From Lunularia cruciata (Eukaryota; Streptophyta; Marchantiopsida; Lunulariales; Lunulariaceae): 64,000 bases of DNA. Where the stretch lies: contig OX419760.1 in the NCBI GenBank assembly GCA_948567375.1, forward strand, positions 44,454,001 to 44,518,000, given 5' to 3'. Below the pieces are notes generated by a model that made no database searches, was not told the DNA's origin, and saw only the letters and a program-made list of their open reading frames with translations. Below are positions 26,801 to 37,015 of this stretch, piece by piece (positions within the stretch are counted from its first letter, which is position 1; each line of letters opens with the position of its first letter). A program made the position numbers and the translations under genes.

Positions 26801-27331
26801 CACTTTCTAGCCAAAGTCTTCTCTTTCAATTGTTTCCTCCTTTGCCCAAGCAGGCCACAAGCTTTCTTTCAAAAGAATCTCCCTTTGTCCCTTGTCCAGC
26901 CCTTTCTTGTCTCTCTCTCCTATTTAAATTAACCTCCAACTCCCAAGCTCACTATAACAAAAAATACTTCTGGACTTATTATAACATGAAATATTCTTCA
27001 GGTAGAAGTAACACAAAACTTTGCATCCGGGGTATAGTAACATAAATAACTCTGGAGTTTATGTAACACTCAAAAAAAACTTCCAAGCTTATATAACATT
27101 AAAAAAATCCCAAACTTATGAACATAAAAGAAACTCTTGAGCTGACAATAACACAAAATAACTTCTGGGCTTTACCATAGCAAAGTGAAAATACTCACGG
27201 GACAAGATAACATAAAATGACTCCTAGGACACAATGTCATAATAAAACAATTAGTCCAATGTAACATATAAAAAATAAAAACTCATACCAAATGGCCCCA
27301 ATGCCACACGGAGATTATTTTCTTGATGACA
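23807..27331 (+). mobile_element. Solo long LTR (about 3.5 kb) of gypsy family D
   Basis: It runs from TGTCACAGGGATTG to TTGATGACA and interrupts the leader of element C, whose homologue in B is continuous (ttctgcg-ttcaattctac). GCGG occurs on both sides (23803-23806, 27332-27335). The first 600 bp parallel 47458-48030 (gggcac, ctgcttgtgctt, tctccttcttg, cacattc/caca, aactgtccaagca), the LTR next to element D. It has no coding regions. The 3' half of the plus strand is strongly pyrimidine-rich and carries a minisatellite. TATTTAAAT near 26931 may be a TATA box. Caution: GCGG also precedes the other LTR start at 47458, so the duplication may be coincidental. Confidence 0.75.
25360..26600. repeat. 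Pyrimidine-rich minisatellite in the D-type LTR
   Basis: About nine imperfect units of roughly 110-130 bp. Each has gatgatttttctccttcctt, tgtc-gtcccttgcaaaac, cccaactcaagaattttt, ccttcctgttatctctct, gtcctttgatgtctttttcc and ttcctgcaccagcc. Unit starts are near 25379, 25503, 25623, 25745, 25915, 26040, 26250, 26380 and 26550. Some units have an inner part repeated or lost. Confidence 0.9.
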
Positions 27332-27365
27332 GCGGAACATTATCTTGCCTTTTAGAGAGGTCCTG

Positions 27366-27381
27366 GCAATGGAACCAAAAA
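27366..27381 (-). promoter_or_regulatory. Primer binding site of element C
   Basis: On the minus strand, directly after the 5' LTR, the element reads TGGTTCCATTGCCAGG. Its complement, ending CAATGGAACCA, fits a tRNA 3' end with CCA. The sequence is compatible with a tRNA-Glu acceptor end (GGCAAYGGAA-CCA), recalled from general tRNA knowledge. Confidence 0.6.
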
Positions 27382-28070
27382 TTTAAGCCAGCCTATCTCT
27401 CACTCAAGATGAATATCTAATGGTTATTATGGTAACCTACCGTGGACTAAGAAAGCAAAGAACCCCAACTCCATCATACTCCTCTAAGGCTAACACTCCA
27501 AGACTCAAGACATTGCTCACTGGAGAACTTAATGCAAGAGAGATAGTTGCAATGAAAGGATGGTGAGTATCTCTTTACACCTAGTTTATATATTTGTGAA
27601 ATAGTTCCTCACCAAAGTTACTAATTATTGGAGTAACTCAAGTTACTAGGCTAAAAGTCAAATAAAATCAAAAAGCTAAAGGAGTATCTATACTCATGGG
27701 AATATTCTCTTAAGCATGTGATCTTATCTTGACCCAACCATTAAGTCAATGATTCCTTCACATGGGCTACCCTTGGAGTATAGAAGAATCCAAAACAAAA
27801 AGGCTTAGGGGCCCAAGAGTTCTCAACTCTTTCCTCAAAGCCAAACACCTAAGAATAATCCAAGTCAACACACTAGAATCCAAAATAGTGGTGTTCGTCT
27901 TTTCCACTTCCTCTAAAGTAAGGTCCTCTCTATCTTAGCTATGACTAACTTTAGCTAATCATGACTAATGTAGAACCATCCTTTATCTCTATATAAATAA
28001 TATCTCTTAAGGACTTGTAATACCAAAATAAATATCACAATATCACACACATGCACAAATGAGTGTTAGA
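27382..28070 (-). repeat. 5' LTR of element C
   Basis: 689 bp. On the plus strand it runs from TTTAAGCC (mutated TG start) to GTGTTAGA. It parallels 16743-17432. The conserved blocks caccaaagttactaatta and aactttagctaatcatgac are shared with all family B/C LTRs here. Confidence 0.88.
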
Positions 28071-28895
28071 GGCCTATCATTCTCAAAATGATGGACAAAC
28101 TAAACATGCAAATTGTACCTTGGAGGATATACTTTGTGCCTTTGTCAACATCCTCTATACCAAATAGGATGAATGTCTTGTAGTTAGGGAGCTTGCATAC
28201 AATAATTCCAAATAGTCAAGCATCAGATTCTTTCCTTTCTTCCTCAATTTTGGCCAAGATCCACTTGTTCATGATGCCCTTCTTGCTCCTCCTCCATCTC
28301 ATGTCCCTCATACTTCCACCTTCTTGACCACCACATCTAAATCCCTCCAACAAGCCAAATCTCATCTCCTTGTTACTCAAAATTGGCAAAAACAACATGT
28401 GGACCACCATCATCGTGATCTCACCTTTCAAGTCGGTGATAAGTTCATGCTCTCCTATAGTAACCTACCCCTCTCACTTGATACCCAAGTTCATAAACTC
28501 ACCCCTAATTAGATAAGACCCTTTGATGTCACCTAGATTATCTCTCGTGTTGCTTATTGACTTGCCTCACCTTGTCATACGTGTATCCACCCTATCTTTC
28601 ATATTTCCAAGTTGAAACCCTTTGTTCTATCTTCTTTTTCCTCTCATGTCCAACCTCCTCCTCTTCCCATCCCTATCAATGATCATGAGGAGTACAAAGT
28701 TGACCGTATCCTTGTGCATTGCTACATTCAACAAGGTTATCAACAACATACAGAGTATAAGGTCCTTTGGAAAGGGTATCCCCTTCATGATGCTACATAT
28801 GAACCTTTTTTCATCTCCAAAATGCACAAATGGCCATGGAGGAGTTTGAAGCTTCAATGGCGACAAGAACATCACGAACTAACGGTGGGGGAATA
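28071..28895 (+). pseudogene. Integrase C-terminus and chromodomain of chromovirus A
   Basis: Resumes the integrase after element C: HSQNDGQTKHANCTLED (Lys where DGQTE has the catalytic Glu), FGQDPLVHDALL and FQVGDKFMLSYSNLP. A chromodomain follows at about 28681-28840: YKVDRILVH, EYKVLWKGYPLHDATYEP, with the hydrophobic and aromatic positions of chromodomains that bind methylated histone H3 tails and steer integration. Stops lie in the integrase part. The polypurine tract ggtggggga (28884-28892) precedes the 3' LTR. Confidence 0.88.
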
Positions 28896-29342
28896 TGTAA
28901 TAATATGGAGTCTAGCAATGAAGTTAATTAGGGTTAACAAAGTAGCAAATAGGACAAATTAGCCTAGAATATTCCATAAGTATCTAGGAAGCTTATTGGG
29001 AAGCTTCGTTTACACACCAAGTAAGTAGTTTCTAGAAGGAAGCGTCTAGAAGCTTCCAACTAGCTTAGCTTGCATGCCAAGTAAGCAACTTCTAAAAAGA
29101 AACTTCTTGAGAAATTTCCCAATTAACTAAAGCAGCTTAAGGAAGCTTCTTGAGAAGCTTCTCAAGGCCATGTATGTTCCTTATAAATACCAAAGCCAAA
29201 GTTCCTCGGCTTTGGTATTTATAGAGATTATTATAGGTATTAATGCCTAGCTCATACTAGAGATTTGGAGTTTCACTCATTCAAGTGTCCCAATGTGATC
29301 TTCCATTCTCCCATTTTTCTCTTTGGTCTTGGGTCTATTACA
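28896..29342 (+). repeat. 3' LTR of chromovirus A, with internal fold-back
   Basis: It starts TGTAATAATATGGAG and ends ggtctattaca. It is about 60 bp longer than the 5' LTR because after ataaataccaaagcc (29183-29197) the same 15 bases return inverted at 29208-29222 with a 10-nt loop. The rest parallels 11701-12087. Confidence 0.85.
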
Positions 29343-29351
29343 AGTAGGGAC

Positions 29352-31688
29352 AAGTGTGAGAATTGAGAGAAGGTGAAAGACCCTAAACTCAAATTTTTAA
29401 ACAAATTGCCATAGTTAGAGGTTATAAAATATGAGAACTACTACATGGTCAAAGGTACAACATAAGCAACCTAGGTTTGCACCTTCAGAAAGTGCATTAG
29501 TTCCAAAAATGTTTAGTGAAGAGGCGCTACATTAATTTTTGGTTTAGATACTTCGAAGTATTAATTAAGCTATTTCCAACACTCCTTCTCAAGTGATAAA
29601 CTCATATTAATTCAGCATTCTCCTCCTAATAAGCCTAGCATGGGTAAATGCAAGGCTAATTTTGGGCTAGAAAGGCTATTATCGAGTAAATCTGCTATCA
29701 TGTCTAAAGTATGACAATATTGAAAACATACAATGTTCTTTTTAGCAAGGCTAATTTTGGGCTAGAAAGGCTTTTAGTGAGTAAATCTGCTGTCATGTCT
29801 AAAGTATGACAATAGTGAAAACATACAATGTTATTTTTAGCTAATTGTGTGATAAAGTAATAACTCACTCATATATGCTTAGTGAATTTTTGGTGCTAAG
29901 TAGTGTTCAAGTAGAGAAAGTGCACTCTGATTGTCACAAAGTATTAGTGTAGGATCTGGAGTATCAATCCTGAGTCCCTCCAAGAACTCCTATAGCCACA
30001 CAACTTCAGAAGCGGCAGACGCAAATACAATATATTCAGCTTCAGTAGATGATAAGGCAAAGATTTTCTGTCGGAGCTCCATCTGATTGCTCCTTGCAAA
30101 ATAATAAAACAGTAGCTGGACAGAGATTGTTGTTGGTCAACCTCACCTTCCTCATAAGCATCACTATAGCCAAAAGGAGATCTTGGGTTATCAAATTCCT
30201 GAAACTCCAAAGAGTAGTGTATGGTACTCTTAAGGTATCAAAAAGTATGCTTAATAATTTTAACATGAGGAAGGTTTGGATTTGCCATAAACTGAGCAAG
30301 CATACTTATAGTGTAGGAAAAACCAGACTGTGAACTGCCAGATGCCCAAAGGAGTGAGTACATAGTATTTGCATAAGGATAATTTTCACATTTGGCTTCA
30401 TTTGTAGGTGTAGTGGACAATCCTGAGCTTATAGTTGTGTTCATGGGATCATGGGAGTGGAAACTTGTAGACAAGACTGAAAACCAAATTCTACAAGCTG
30501 TTGCTACACACAAAGCTTTTGCGACCAAATTCTTTTGCTTTTGCTACATGTTACATAGACTATGAATAATCCTGATCCAATCTTCATGCATGGATCAAGT
30601 GACTTGCAGGCTTCAGCAATGGTGGATCTCACCAAAATCAGTCATAGCAAAGAGGGAACACAATTTGGATCGTTTGATTTTGAGCATAGGCAAGCTGCTA
30701 TAAGCAATTAGTGTATTGTCAACACAGAGTTCTAATATTGCTATATCATAGAATTTATACATATAATAAATGTTGCCATCGGCCTTGGATGTGGAAAATC
30801 CATCAGATTTAGTTTAAGCTTAAACAATTATCTACATGTAATAGGCCAACATTTAGCATGTAAGGTGGTGAACTCCCACTTACCATTTATGGTATGAGAG
30901 TTCAGTTCATCACCAATGGCCTCAAGCCAATGAGTTGCTCAAGGGACTTGAGTCCTTGGACATACATTTGGGGTTCTAAAGGAACATCAATTGTAGGGAA
31001 ATTAGTCTCAATATATAAAGCTTTCTTCTTATTCTTATATTGTCTAGGGAGTAGGACAAAAGGATCATATCCTTGGCAATTTCTCTTGGTGGGTACTCCA
31101 TTGGTGAGGCAATCAGTTGCTTAGTTGTTAGTAGTGGATGAGTTGATTCCAATAAATTTTTAGGGTAGTTTTCTTCCTCTGCCAATTCATCTTGAGGCAT
31201 AGGGGAAGGGTTAGAGTCACCTCTTTGCCAAAATGCATTTGAAATTTTATGAACCTGGGTTTGAAGGAAGAGTAGATAGAGGTCAATATCCTGGAAAAAG
31301 GTGATGCTCTTGAAGGCCTAAGGAACCTTGAGTGGCTCCCTAGATAGCCCATTAATTGAAGGCCATAATTAGGGTCATAATATCAAATTGTAGAAGATGA
31401 CAATTGTGATAGTGAGATACTAGGTTCCTCAATATCAAGATTGTACATGGGTGGAAAATCATTATTACCAGTGGGTGAAGTACGCACTTGAGTATTAGAC
31501 TGTGAAGAGCACTCTAAAACTTGAGATGGTAATGAGGTAATTGGAGGAGATTGAGTAATAACTTGTTTAGTTAATGGTGTGGTGGGGGACGGTTGTGGAG
31601 TTCCTTGAGTGATGGAATAAGGTTGATCCGCTTGTGAGGAAGTGCCAGCCGGAGAGGACAATGATGGTTGAATTTATTGATGAGGTAT
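29352..31688 (-). mobile_element. Ty1/copia element E, 3' part, minus strand
   Basis: 3' LTR at about 29352-29581 (minus strand TGTTGGAAATAGC...TTCTCACA), preceded by the polypurine-like gagaagga. Further up the minus strand come RNase H and the end of RT: GYSDAYEEGEVDQQQS, AIRWSSDRKS, then in other frames LILCDNQSALSLLE and YANTMYSLLWASG. The Ser/Pro/Gln-rich linker at 31661-31383 is the segment usual between copia integrase and RT. It has many stops and shifts. It is interrupted by element B and continues at 39236-39530. Confidence 0.82.
29650..29838. repeat. 95-bp tandem duplication in the end of copia E pol
   Basis: The segment from gcaaggctaattttgggcta (29650) recurs at 29745 with about ten differences. 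On the minus strand each copy encodes the copia C-terminal block CHTLDM-ADLL-SLSSPKLAL, so the end of pol was doubled. Confidence 0.9.
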
Positions 31689-32378
31689 TGTAACACCCAT
31701 TTGTGCATGTGTGTGGTATTGTGATATTTAGCTTGGTATTACAAGTACTTGAGAGATATTATTTACATAGGGATAAAAGATTTTTCTATATTAGTCATGA
31801 TTATCTAAAGTTAGTCATAGCTAAGATAGAGTGGACCTTATGTTAGAGGAAGTGGAAAAGATGAGCACCACTATTTTGGATTCTAGTGTGTTGACTTGGT
31901 ATTATTCCTAGGTGTTTGGCTTTGAGGAAAGAGTTGAGAACTTTTGGGCCCGTAAGCCTTTTTGTTTTGGATTCTTCTATAGTTCAAGGATAGCCCATGT
32001 GAAGGAATCCTTGATTAGTGGTTGGCTCAAGATAAGATCACATGCTAGTGGAATATGCCCATGTGAATGGATATTCTTTTCTACTTTTTGACTTGACTTG
32101 ACTTTTAGTCTAGTAACTTGAGTTACTACAATAATTAGTAACTTTGGTACGTAACTATTGCATAAGTATATAAACAAGGGGTGAGGAGGTACTCATCATC
32201 CTTTCATTTGTAACTATCTCTCTCTTATTGAGTTCTCTAGTGAGCAATGTCTTGAGCCTTGGAATGTTAGCCTTGGAGGAGTATGATGAAGGTGGGGTTC
32301 CTTGCCTTCTTAGTCCATGGTGCGCTACCATAATAGCCATCAAAAGTTCAGCTTGAGTGAGAGACAAGCCGGCTCACA
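31689..32378 (+). repeat. 5' LTR of element B
   Basis: TGTAACACCC...GCCGGCTCACA, 690 bp. TATATAAA at 32167-32174 is a good TATA box, giving a short R-U5 region. It matches the 3' LTR at 38547-39235 along its length. Confidence 0.92.
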
Positions 32379-32382
32379 TTTT

Positions 32383-32399
32383 TGGTTCTGTTGCCCAAA
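32383..32399 (+). promoter_or_regulatory. Primer binding site of element B
   Basis: TGGTTCTGTTGCCCAAA lies five bases after the LTR and corresponds to TGGTTCCATTGCCAGGA in element C, with several changes. The probable primer is a tRNA-Glu-like 3' end. Confidence 0.55.
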
Positions 32400-32619
32400 C
32401 CTCTCTAGAAGGCAAGACAATGTTCTGCGTTCAATTCTACATAAGGTACAAGGAGGCTATGAGAGCTCACTTGGATAGAACATAAGGAGAGGAGAGGGCT
32501 GAATTTATATTAGAGAACCAAGATCTATTTATATACCTTGTAATTCATTATGGTGTTTTTGAAGTGATTTTGTACATCTTGTACACATAAGAGGATTTGG
32601 AGAGATTGTGTGAGGTGGA

Positions 32620-33432
32620 TTGCAGATTTTAGTGATTAAGGTGATTTTGGGCAAAATCTCAAGGTTGAGATCTGGATTTGAAATTTCTACACATGATAGC
32701 TTGGGTTTTCTTTCAATTACAACATTTAAAATTATTGTGAGAGCTATTATGTGCATTGGGTTAGAATTTTTGAAAGTTGATAGGATAAACTGCTCCCGCA
32801 ATTCCATGCTCACTAGAAACTTGTACAGAGTCTGCAATTTCTTCAATTTTTAGTGGATTGTGGTGAAACTTTCCAGGAACATTAACTGCATTGTATCCTA
32901 CCTATTGACACAAAAATTAGATAAAGATAATTCTTGAGCAATGAGTTATGAGTTTTTGAAGTGAGTGGAGTGGTTTTCAGACCAAATCTGAGATATGTGT
33001 GCTGAATAGAAAGGTGTCTAGGCCAAATGGCCGTATGAAAAGATCAAAGTGATTGTAAACTCAAGTTAATCTCAAATTCTATTGTAAGCCTCTCCTTTAA
33101 TTCAAGAAAGAGTGAGTCTAAGTGCTTTCTATGTGGAGAGAAGGGACATAAGGCAAGTTCATGTTCATTGACCTTTGAGAGCAAGCAATTGAAGGGAAAG
33201 GAGAGGCTTAATTGACTTGGGTTTGCATGTTGGACCTTCTTCACCAAGATTGGGAGGGAGAAGATCTAAGACAAAGGAGTTGTGTGAGGTTTGTGGAGTG
33301 GAAGGACTTCCAAAAGCACATGAGTGTAGTGGAGTAAAAGCACTTTTGGAGACTTTGGAGAAGGATCTTGGAGAGAGTCTTAGTACAACTATAGAAATAC
33401 TACCACCTTCATCAGCTAGTTCTCAAGATTAG
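32620..33432 (+). pseudogene. Pre-gag reading frame with an extra CCHC zinc knuckle (element B)
   Basis: Unidentified coding-like segment between PBS and gag. A perfect knuckle, CFLCGEKGHKASSC (C-x2-C-x4-H-x4-C), is encoded at 33123-33164. One frameshift later the open frame 33217-33432 continues with KELCEVCGVEGLPKAHEC, another Cys/His-rich motif, and ends at SSASSQD. An upstream frame at 32620-32853 is shared with element C. The gag proper starts 240 bp downstream and has its own knuckle, so this is additional. It may be an ORF before gag, known in some long plant gypsy elements, or a captured gag piece. Function unknown. Confidence 0.6.
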
Positions 33433-33670
33433 TGATAGAGATAATCTTTCAACTTATGGATAAACTATCCATGAGAGTTAGATTAATATGCACTCTAGGA
33501 TTTGATGTTGCTATAGAAATCTTGGAGTAACCTGAACCTTTTGTGTTCCCTAGAGTGTATTATTCTCAGATGGTGTTAGTCATATATATACTCTATTAGT
33601 TATAGAGTGAGAGAAAAGAAAAGAGAACAAAAAAAAATTTGAGAGAAAAGAAAGATAGTGAGGGGTTAAG

Positions 33671-35190
33671 ATGGGGAAACTTCTGGTTTCCTTTGGCAAA
33701 GATGGAGAAGATGTGGACGCCTTTGTGAGAGACTTCAAGAGAGCTTGCATAGGAAACAATGAGAGGAGGAAGAATGAGTGGGCCTCATTATTACCAGATT
33801 TCTTTGAGGATGCAACACTTACATGGTATGAATCAAAATACCAAAAGAGAGAGAGGAGAGATGGGGAAGAAGAGTCTTGGAAGAGTTTGATTTCAGCACT
33901 TATTGAAACATTCTCCCAAATGAGAGTTATGAGAGATTGATGAGTGAAGTTACCTTTATCAAACAAGGAGATGGAGAGAAAGTGAGAGTTTATGTGGAAA
34001 GAGTGGAAAAGTTAGAGTCCAGATTTCACATAATATTGAGTAAGGTTGGGGATGATGTGGAGACTACTATGATTGGCATAGAAGCCATGTTCACCAAGAA
34101 TTTTGTGGGAGGGTTGAGACCACAAATTAGAAGCAATTTGAGATATGAGAAACCTTCTTCCAAGGTTGAAGCTATCAAGATTGCAATTCATACGGTGGAG
34201 AGTTTGCAAGGGGATGAGAGTGATTTGGTGGTGAAGGAGATTGTGCATCCTCCTCAAGGCTACAAGTATTGTGGAACTTTTGATACTTTGGTGGCAAGGG
34301 TTGCACCATAAGTAGTAGTTGCTCTAGTTCTTGTACCTCCACCAAAGGATCCACTTCAAACCATCACAAAACAACTTGCAGATCTCAAGATCAATGTGGT
34401 GCAACTATGGGAGAAGAGAGAGGTGGATCAGAATGTAGAGAGAGGGCCTAGGAGTTATGGAAACTCTCCATATAGAGGAGTCCAACCAGCAAACAATTTC
34501 AATGATAGAAATTGTTTTGGTTGTGGAGGAAGAGGTCATATCCAAAGGAATTGCCCAAATTCCACTTACCATGGAGGAAGAAGGAGTTATGAGGGAGCCA
34601 ATAGAAGGAAAGAGGGAGGTAGTGAAACCCAAGTGGCTCCTAGTCCAAAAAAAGGTAAAGGGATAACATCCATAGATGTGGTTGAGAGCAAGTATAAGAA
34701 GGGAGAGTGCTCAAACTCCAAGGGTCTTAATTTGGAGCTTTTGGCACAAGAGAAGAAGAGAGCTCGTTTTGCAGAGGATGTTCACTCTTCTCAAGGATTT
34801 TCTCCAAGCAAGGATAATCCTATGTCTACTAGGAGCACTCGCACATCAACACCATCACTAACAAAGACTCCAAGGAAGAAGTTGGGGATGGAGGATTTCT
34901 TGATTTCAAAGCAACAATGGAACTACAATGTGTTGGAGGATGTTGGTAGTCACAAGGCTAACATCACATTGGGCCAATTGATTGCTTTGAACCCTACCTT
35001 GAAAAAGGAGCTTAGAGGTGGTTTGAGTTCTACAAGAAGTAAGAGGAAGAAGAAGGCAAAAGATCCAATATCAATGAGGGTGGTGGATGCCAAGCCAACA
35101 CCATGGGAGGTTTGTGAATATGCCTCAAAGATTGATGTGAGAGTGAATGGTCACAACATCAAGATGCACTTGTTGATGGAGGATCAGTAG
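33671..35190 (+). pseudogene. Gag of element B
   Basis: Homologous to the element C gag. Capsid part 33671-33930 (FGKDGEDVDAFVRDFKRAC, DATLTWYESK), a frameshift near the SQMRVM residues, then 33937-34311 (VTFIKQGDGEKVRVYVERV, NFVGGLRPQIRS). A stop at 34309-34311 precedes the nucleocapsid frame 34396-35190 with the intact knuckle CFGCGGRGHIQRNC (about 34513-34554). The tail continues toward protease (LISKQQWNYNVLED). Confidence 0.88.
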
Positions 35191-35564
35191 TGAATGCCAT
35201 TTCAGAAAGGTTGATAAAGAAGTTGGGTATGATACCCTCAAGACCTTCAACATTTGTGGTGAGCATGGCAAACAAGCAACAAGTTTGACCAGTAGGGGTG
35301 ATGGATAAGGAGGTAGTTTCAGTTATGGGAGGTCAAAATCTCATGACTTTCCAAGTCTTAAAGGATTCAAGCTATGACTTACTTCTTGGGAGGCCATGGT
35401 TGAGAGTAGCATGCACAATAGAAAGATGGCTCAAAGGGTACTTGAGGATTGGGCCATCAAACCATAGAGTCACAGTTCCTATGAATAACACCACCAACAC
35501 TTCACATTCAAATACACCATCTTCTGATTATTAGGAATCAGATTCTGAAGAAGGAGCTTCAAGT
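35191..35564 (+). pseudogene. Aspartic protease region of element B
   Basis: Decayed retropepsin. DVRVNGHNIKMHLLMEDQ ends in a stop exactly where the active-site Asp-Gly block is expected; after a shift the protein goes on as SVVNAISERLIKKLG. The later frame 35298-35534 has SSYDLLLGRPWLR, the conserved LLGRPWL block. A frameshift in the active site means it cannot work. Confidence 0.78.
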
Positions 35565-37015
35565 GTGGACACAAGTATGGAGGAGGAGGAGACTTCCACG
35601 GAAGAGGATGAATCTGAATCGGATTCATATGTGTATCCCCTATGTGCTATGGATTTTGCACCTAAGCCAAAGGTTTTGAAGGAGCCAGATAAATCACCAT
35701 TGACACTTGAGGAGGTAGAGAGAAGGTTAGCTACCCTCAAGTATGGCCCAAATGTTACCAAGGAGGAGAAAGTGAGATTTGAGGAGATTTTCTGCAATGT
35801 CATCCATGTGTTTGCTTTTAGTCACAAGAATATGAAGGAAGTCACCTTGGAGGAGCACAAGATAAAGGTGGAGTCACATGCAAGACCAATCCGCCAAAAG
35901 CAACATTGCATTAGCCCACCAATATCTTTGGTTGTGAAGGAGGAGATTGATAAGCTCAAGGAAGCCGGATTTATCTTTGAGGTGGAGAATTTGGAATGGG
36001 TGTCTCCAATTGTCATTGTGAAGAAAAAGAATGGCAAGCTTTGGGTATGCGTGGATTATAAGAAGCTCAATGTTGTTACCAAGAAGGACTACTACCCATT
36101 GCTATTCATTGATGAGATCTTGGAGGAGGTTGTAGGTCATGAGAGGTATAGTTTTGGAGATGGTTATAGTGGATATAACCAAGTCAAGATTGCACCAAAG
36201 CGTCAACAACTCACCACATTCACCACACCTTGTGGAACTTACGCTTTCAAGGTCATGCCTTTTGGGCTTTGTAATGCTCCAACTACATTCCAATGGTTCA
36301 TGAACAAGGTTTTTGAATTTGAATCTTTCATTGGGAAATTTGTGAGAGACTTCATTGATGACTTTTGTGTCTATGGGAGCAAGGAGTAGCACAGTGAGCA
36401 CCTAATCAAGGTCTTGCAATGCTTGGATGAGGCAAATGCATCACTCAACCCAAAGAAGTGCACTTTTGGATGTGAACAAGGTCTACTTTTGGGGCACATC
36501 ATCTCCAAGGATGGAATAGCAATTGATCCTTAGAAGGTGAGGAAAATCTCAGACCTTCCATTCCCTTCAAGCTTGACAAAGTTACGCCAATTCTTAGGGA
36601 TAGTTGGATATTATAGGAGGTTCATCTTCTCATTTTCCAACAAGGCTTATGCATTGAACATCTACATGAAGAAAGGTGTAGATTACATGGTAATTTTAGA
36701 GGACAATGAGGCTCTCAAAGCTTTTGAGGAGTTCAAGCAATCCCTTGTCATAGCTCCAATTCTTGCTAAACCTGATTGGAGTAAGCCTTTCATACTATAC
36801 ATTGATGCTTCTAATGTAGCTATAGGATGCACTCTTAGTCAATTAGCCAAGATGGGCATGATCATCCAATAACTTATGCTAGTAGGCAAATGGTTTCAAT
36901 AGAGAAGAACTACTCTGTCACGGAGAGAGAAGGTTGGCAGTGATCTTTGGTCTCAAGAAGTTTAAGACACTACTTGATTTGAGGAAAAGCCACCATTGTC
37001 ACTGATCACAAGGCT
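35565..37015 (+). pseudogene. Reverse transcriptase and RNase H of element B
   Basis: The open frame 35565-36389 (274 aa) begins with an acidic linker and holds RT blocks EAGFIFEVENLEWVSPIVIV, KKNGKLWVCVDYKKLN, YSGYNQVKIAPK, VMPFGLCNAPTTF and the catalytic FIDDF (about 36352-36366). A stop at 36387 cuts it. The connection and RNase H part follows (GYYRRFIFSFSNKAY, FILYIDASNVAIGCTLSQ) at 36537-36872, then shifted frames to ITDHKALK near 37000. The blocks resemble the non-chromodomain Athila/Tat side of gypsy; tentative. Confidence 0.87.

Larger units (their letters stand above)
16743..28070 (-). mobile_element. Ty3/gypsy element C, near full length, minus strand
   Basis: LTRs at 27382-28070 (5' side in element orientation) and 16743-17432 (3' side) flank leader, gag (22299 to 21250), protease, RT, RNase H and integrase (to about 17489). 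It belongs to the same family as element B. It lies in the integrase of element A, between ATGGC and the TATCATTCTCAA block. GGCT (left) and GGCCT (28071-28075, right) fit a 5-bp target-site duplication with one base lost. A 3.5 kb solo LTR of family D (23807-27331) is inserted in its leader. Its RT active site reads FIDN instead of FxDD, so it is inactive. Confidence 0.9.
11701..29342 (+). mobile_element. Ty3/gypsy chromovirus 'A', decayed and split by nested insertions
   Basis: LTRs at 11701-12087 and 28896-29342 flank gag, protease, RT, RNase H, integrase and a C-terminal chromodomain in plus orientation. The near-identical flanks cgtag (11696-11700) and agtag (29343-29347) are likely the target-site duplication. 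The body is interrupted by a solo LTR of family B/C (14494-15184) and by element C (16743-28070). Removing both restores the order of the pol domains. Many stops and shifts show it is dead. As the host of two insertions it is the oldest layer of the stack. Confidence 0.88.

Noticed and set aside
24410-26932. Many Ser/Leu/Pro-rich open frames in the D-type LTR
   Set aside because: They arise from the pyrimidine-rich minisatellite composition and lie inside an LTR.
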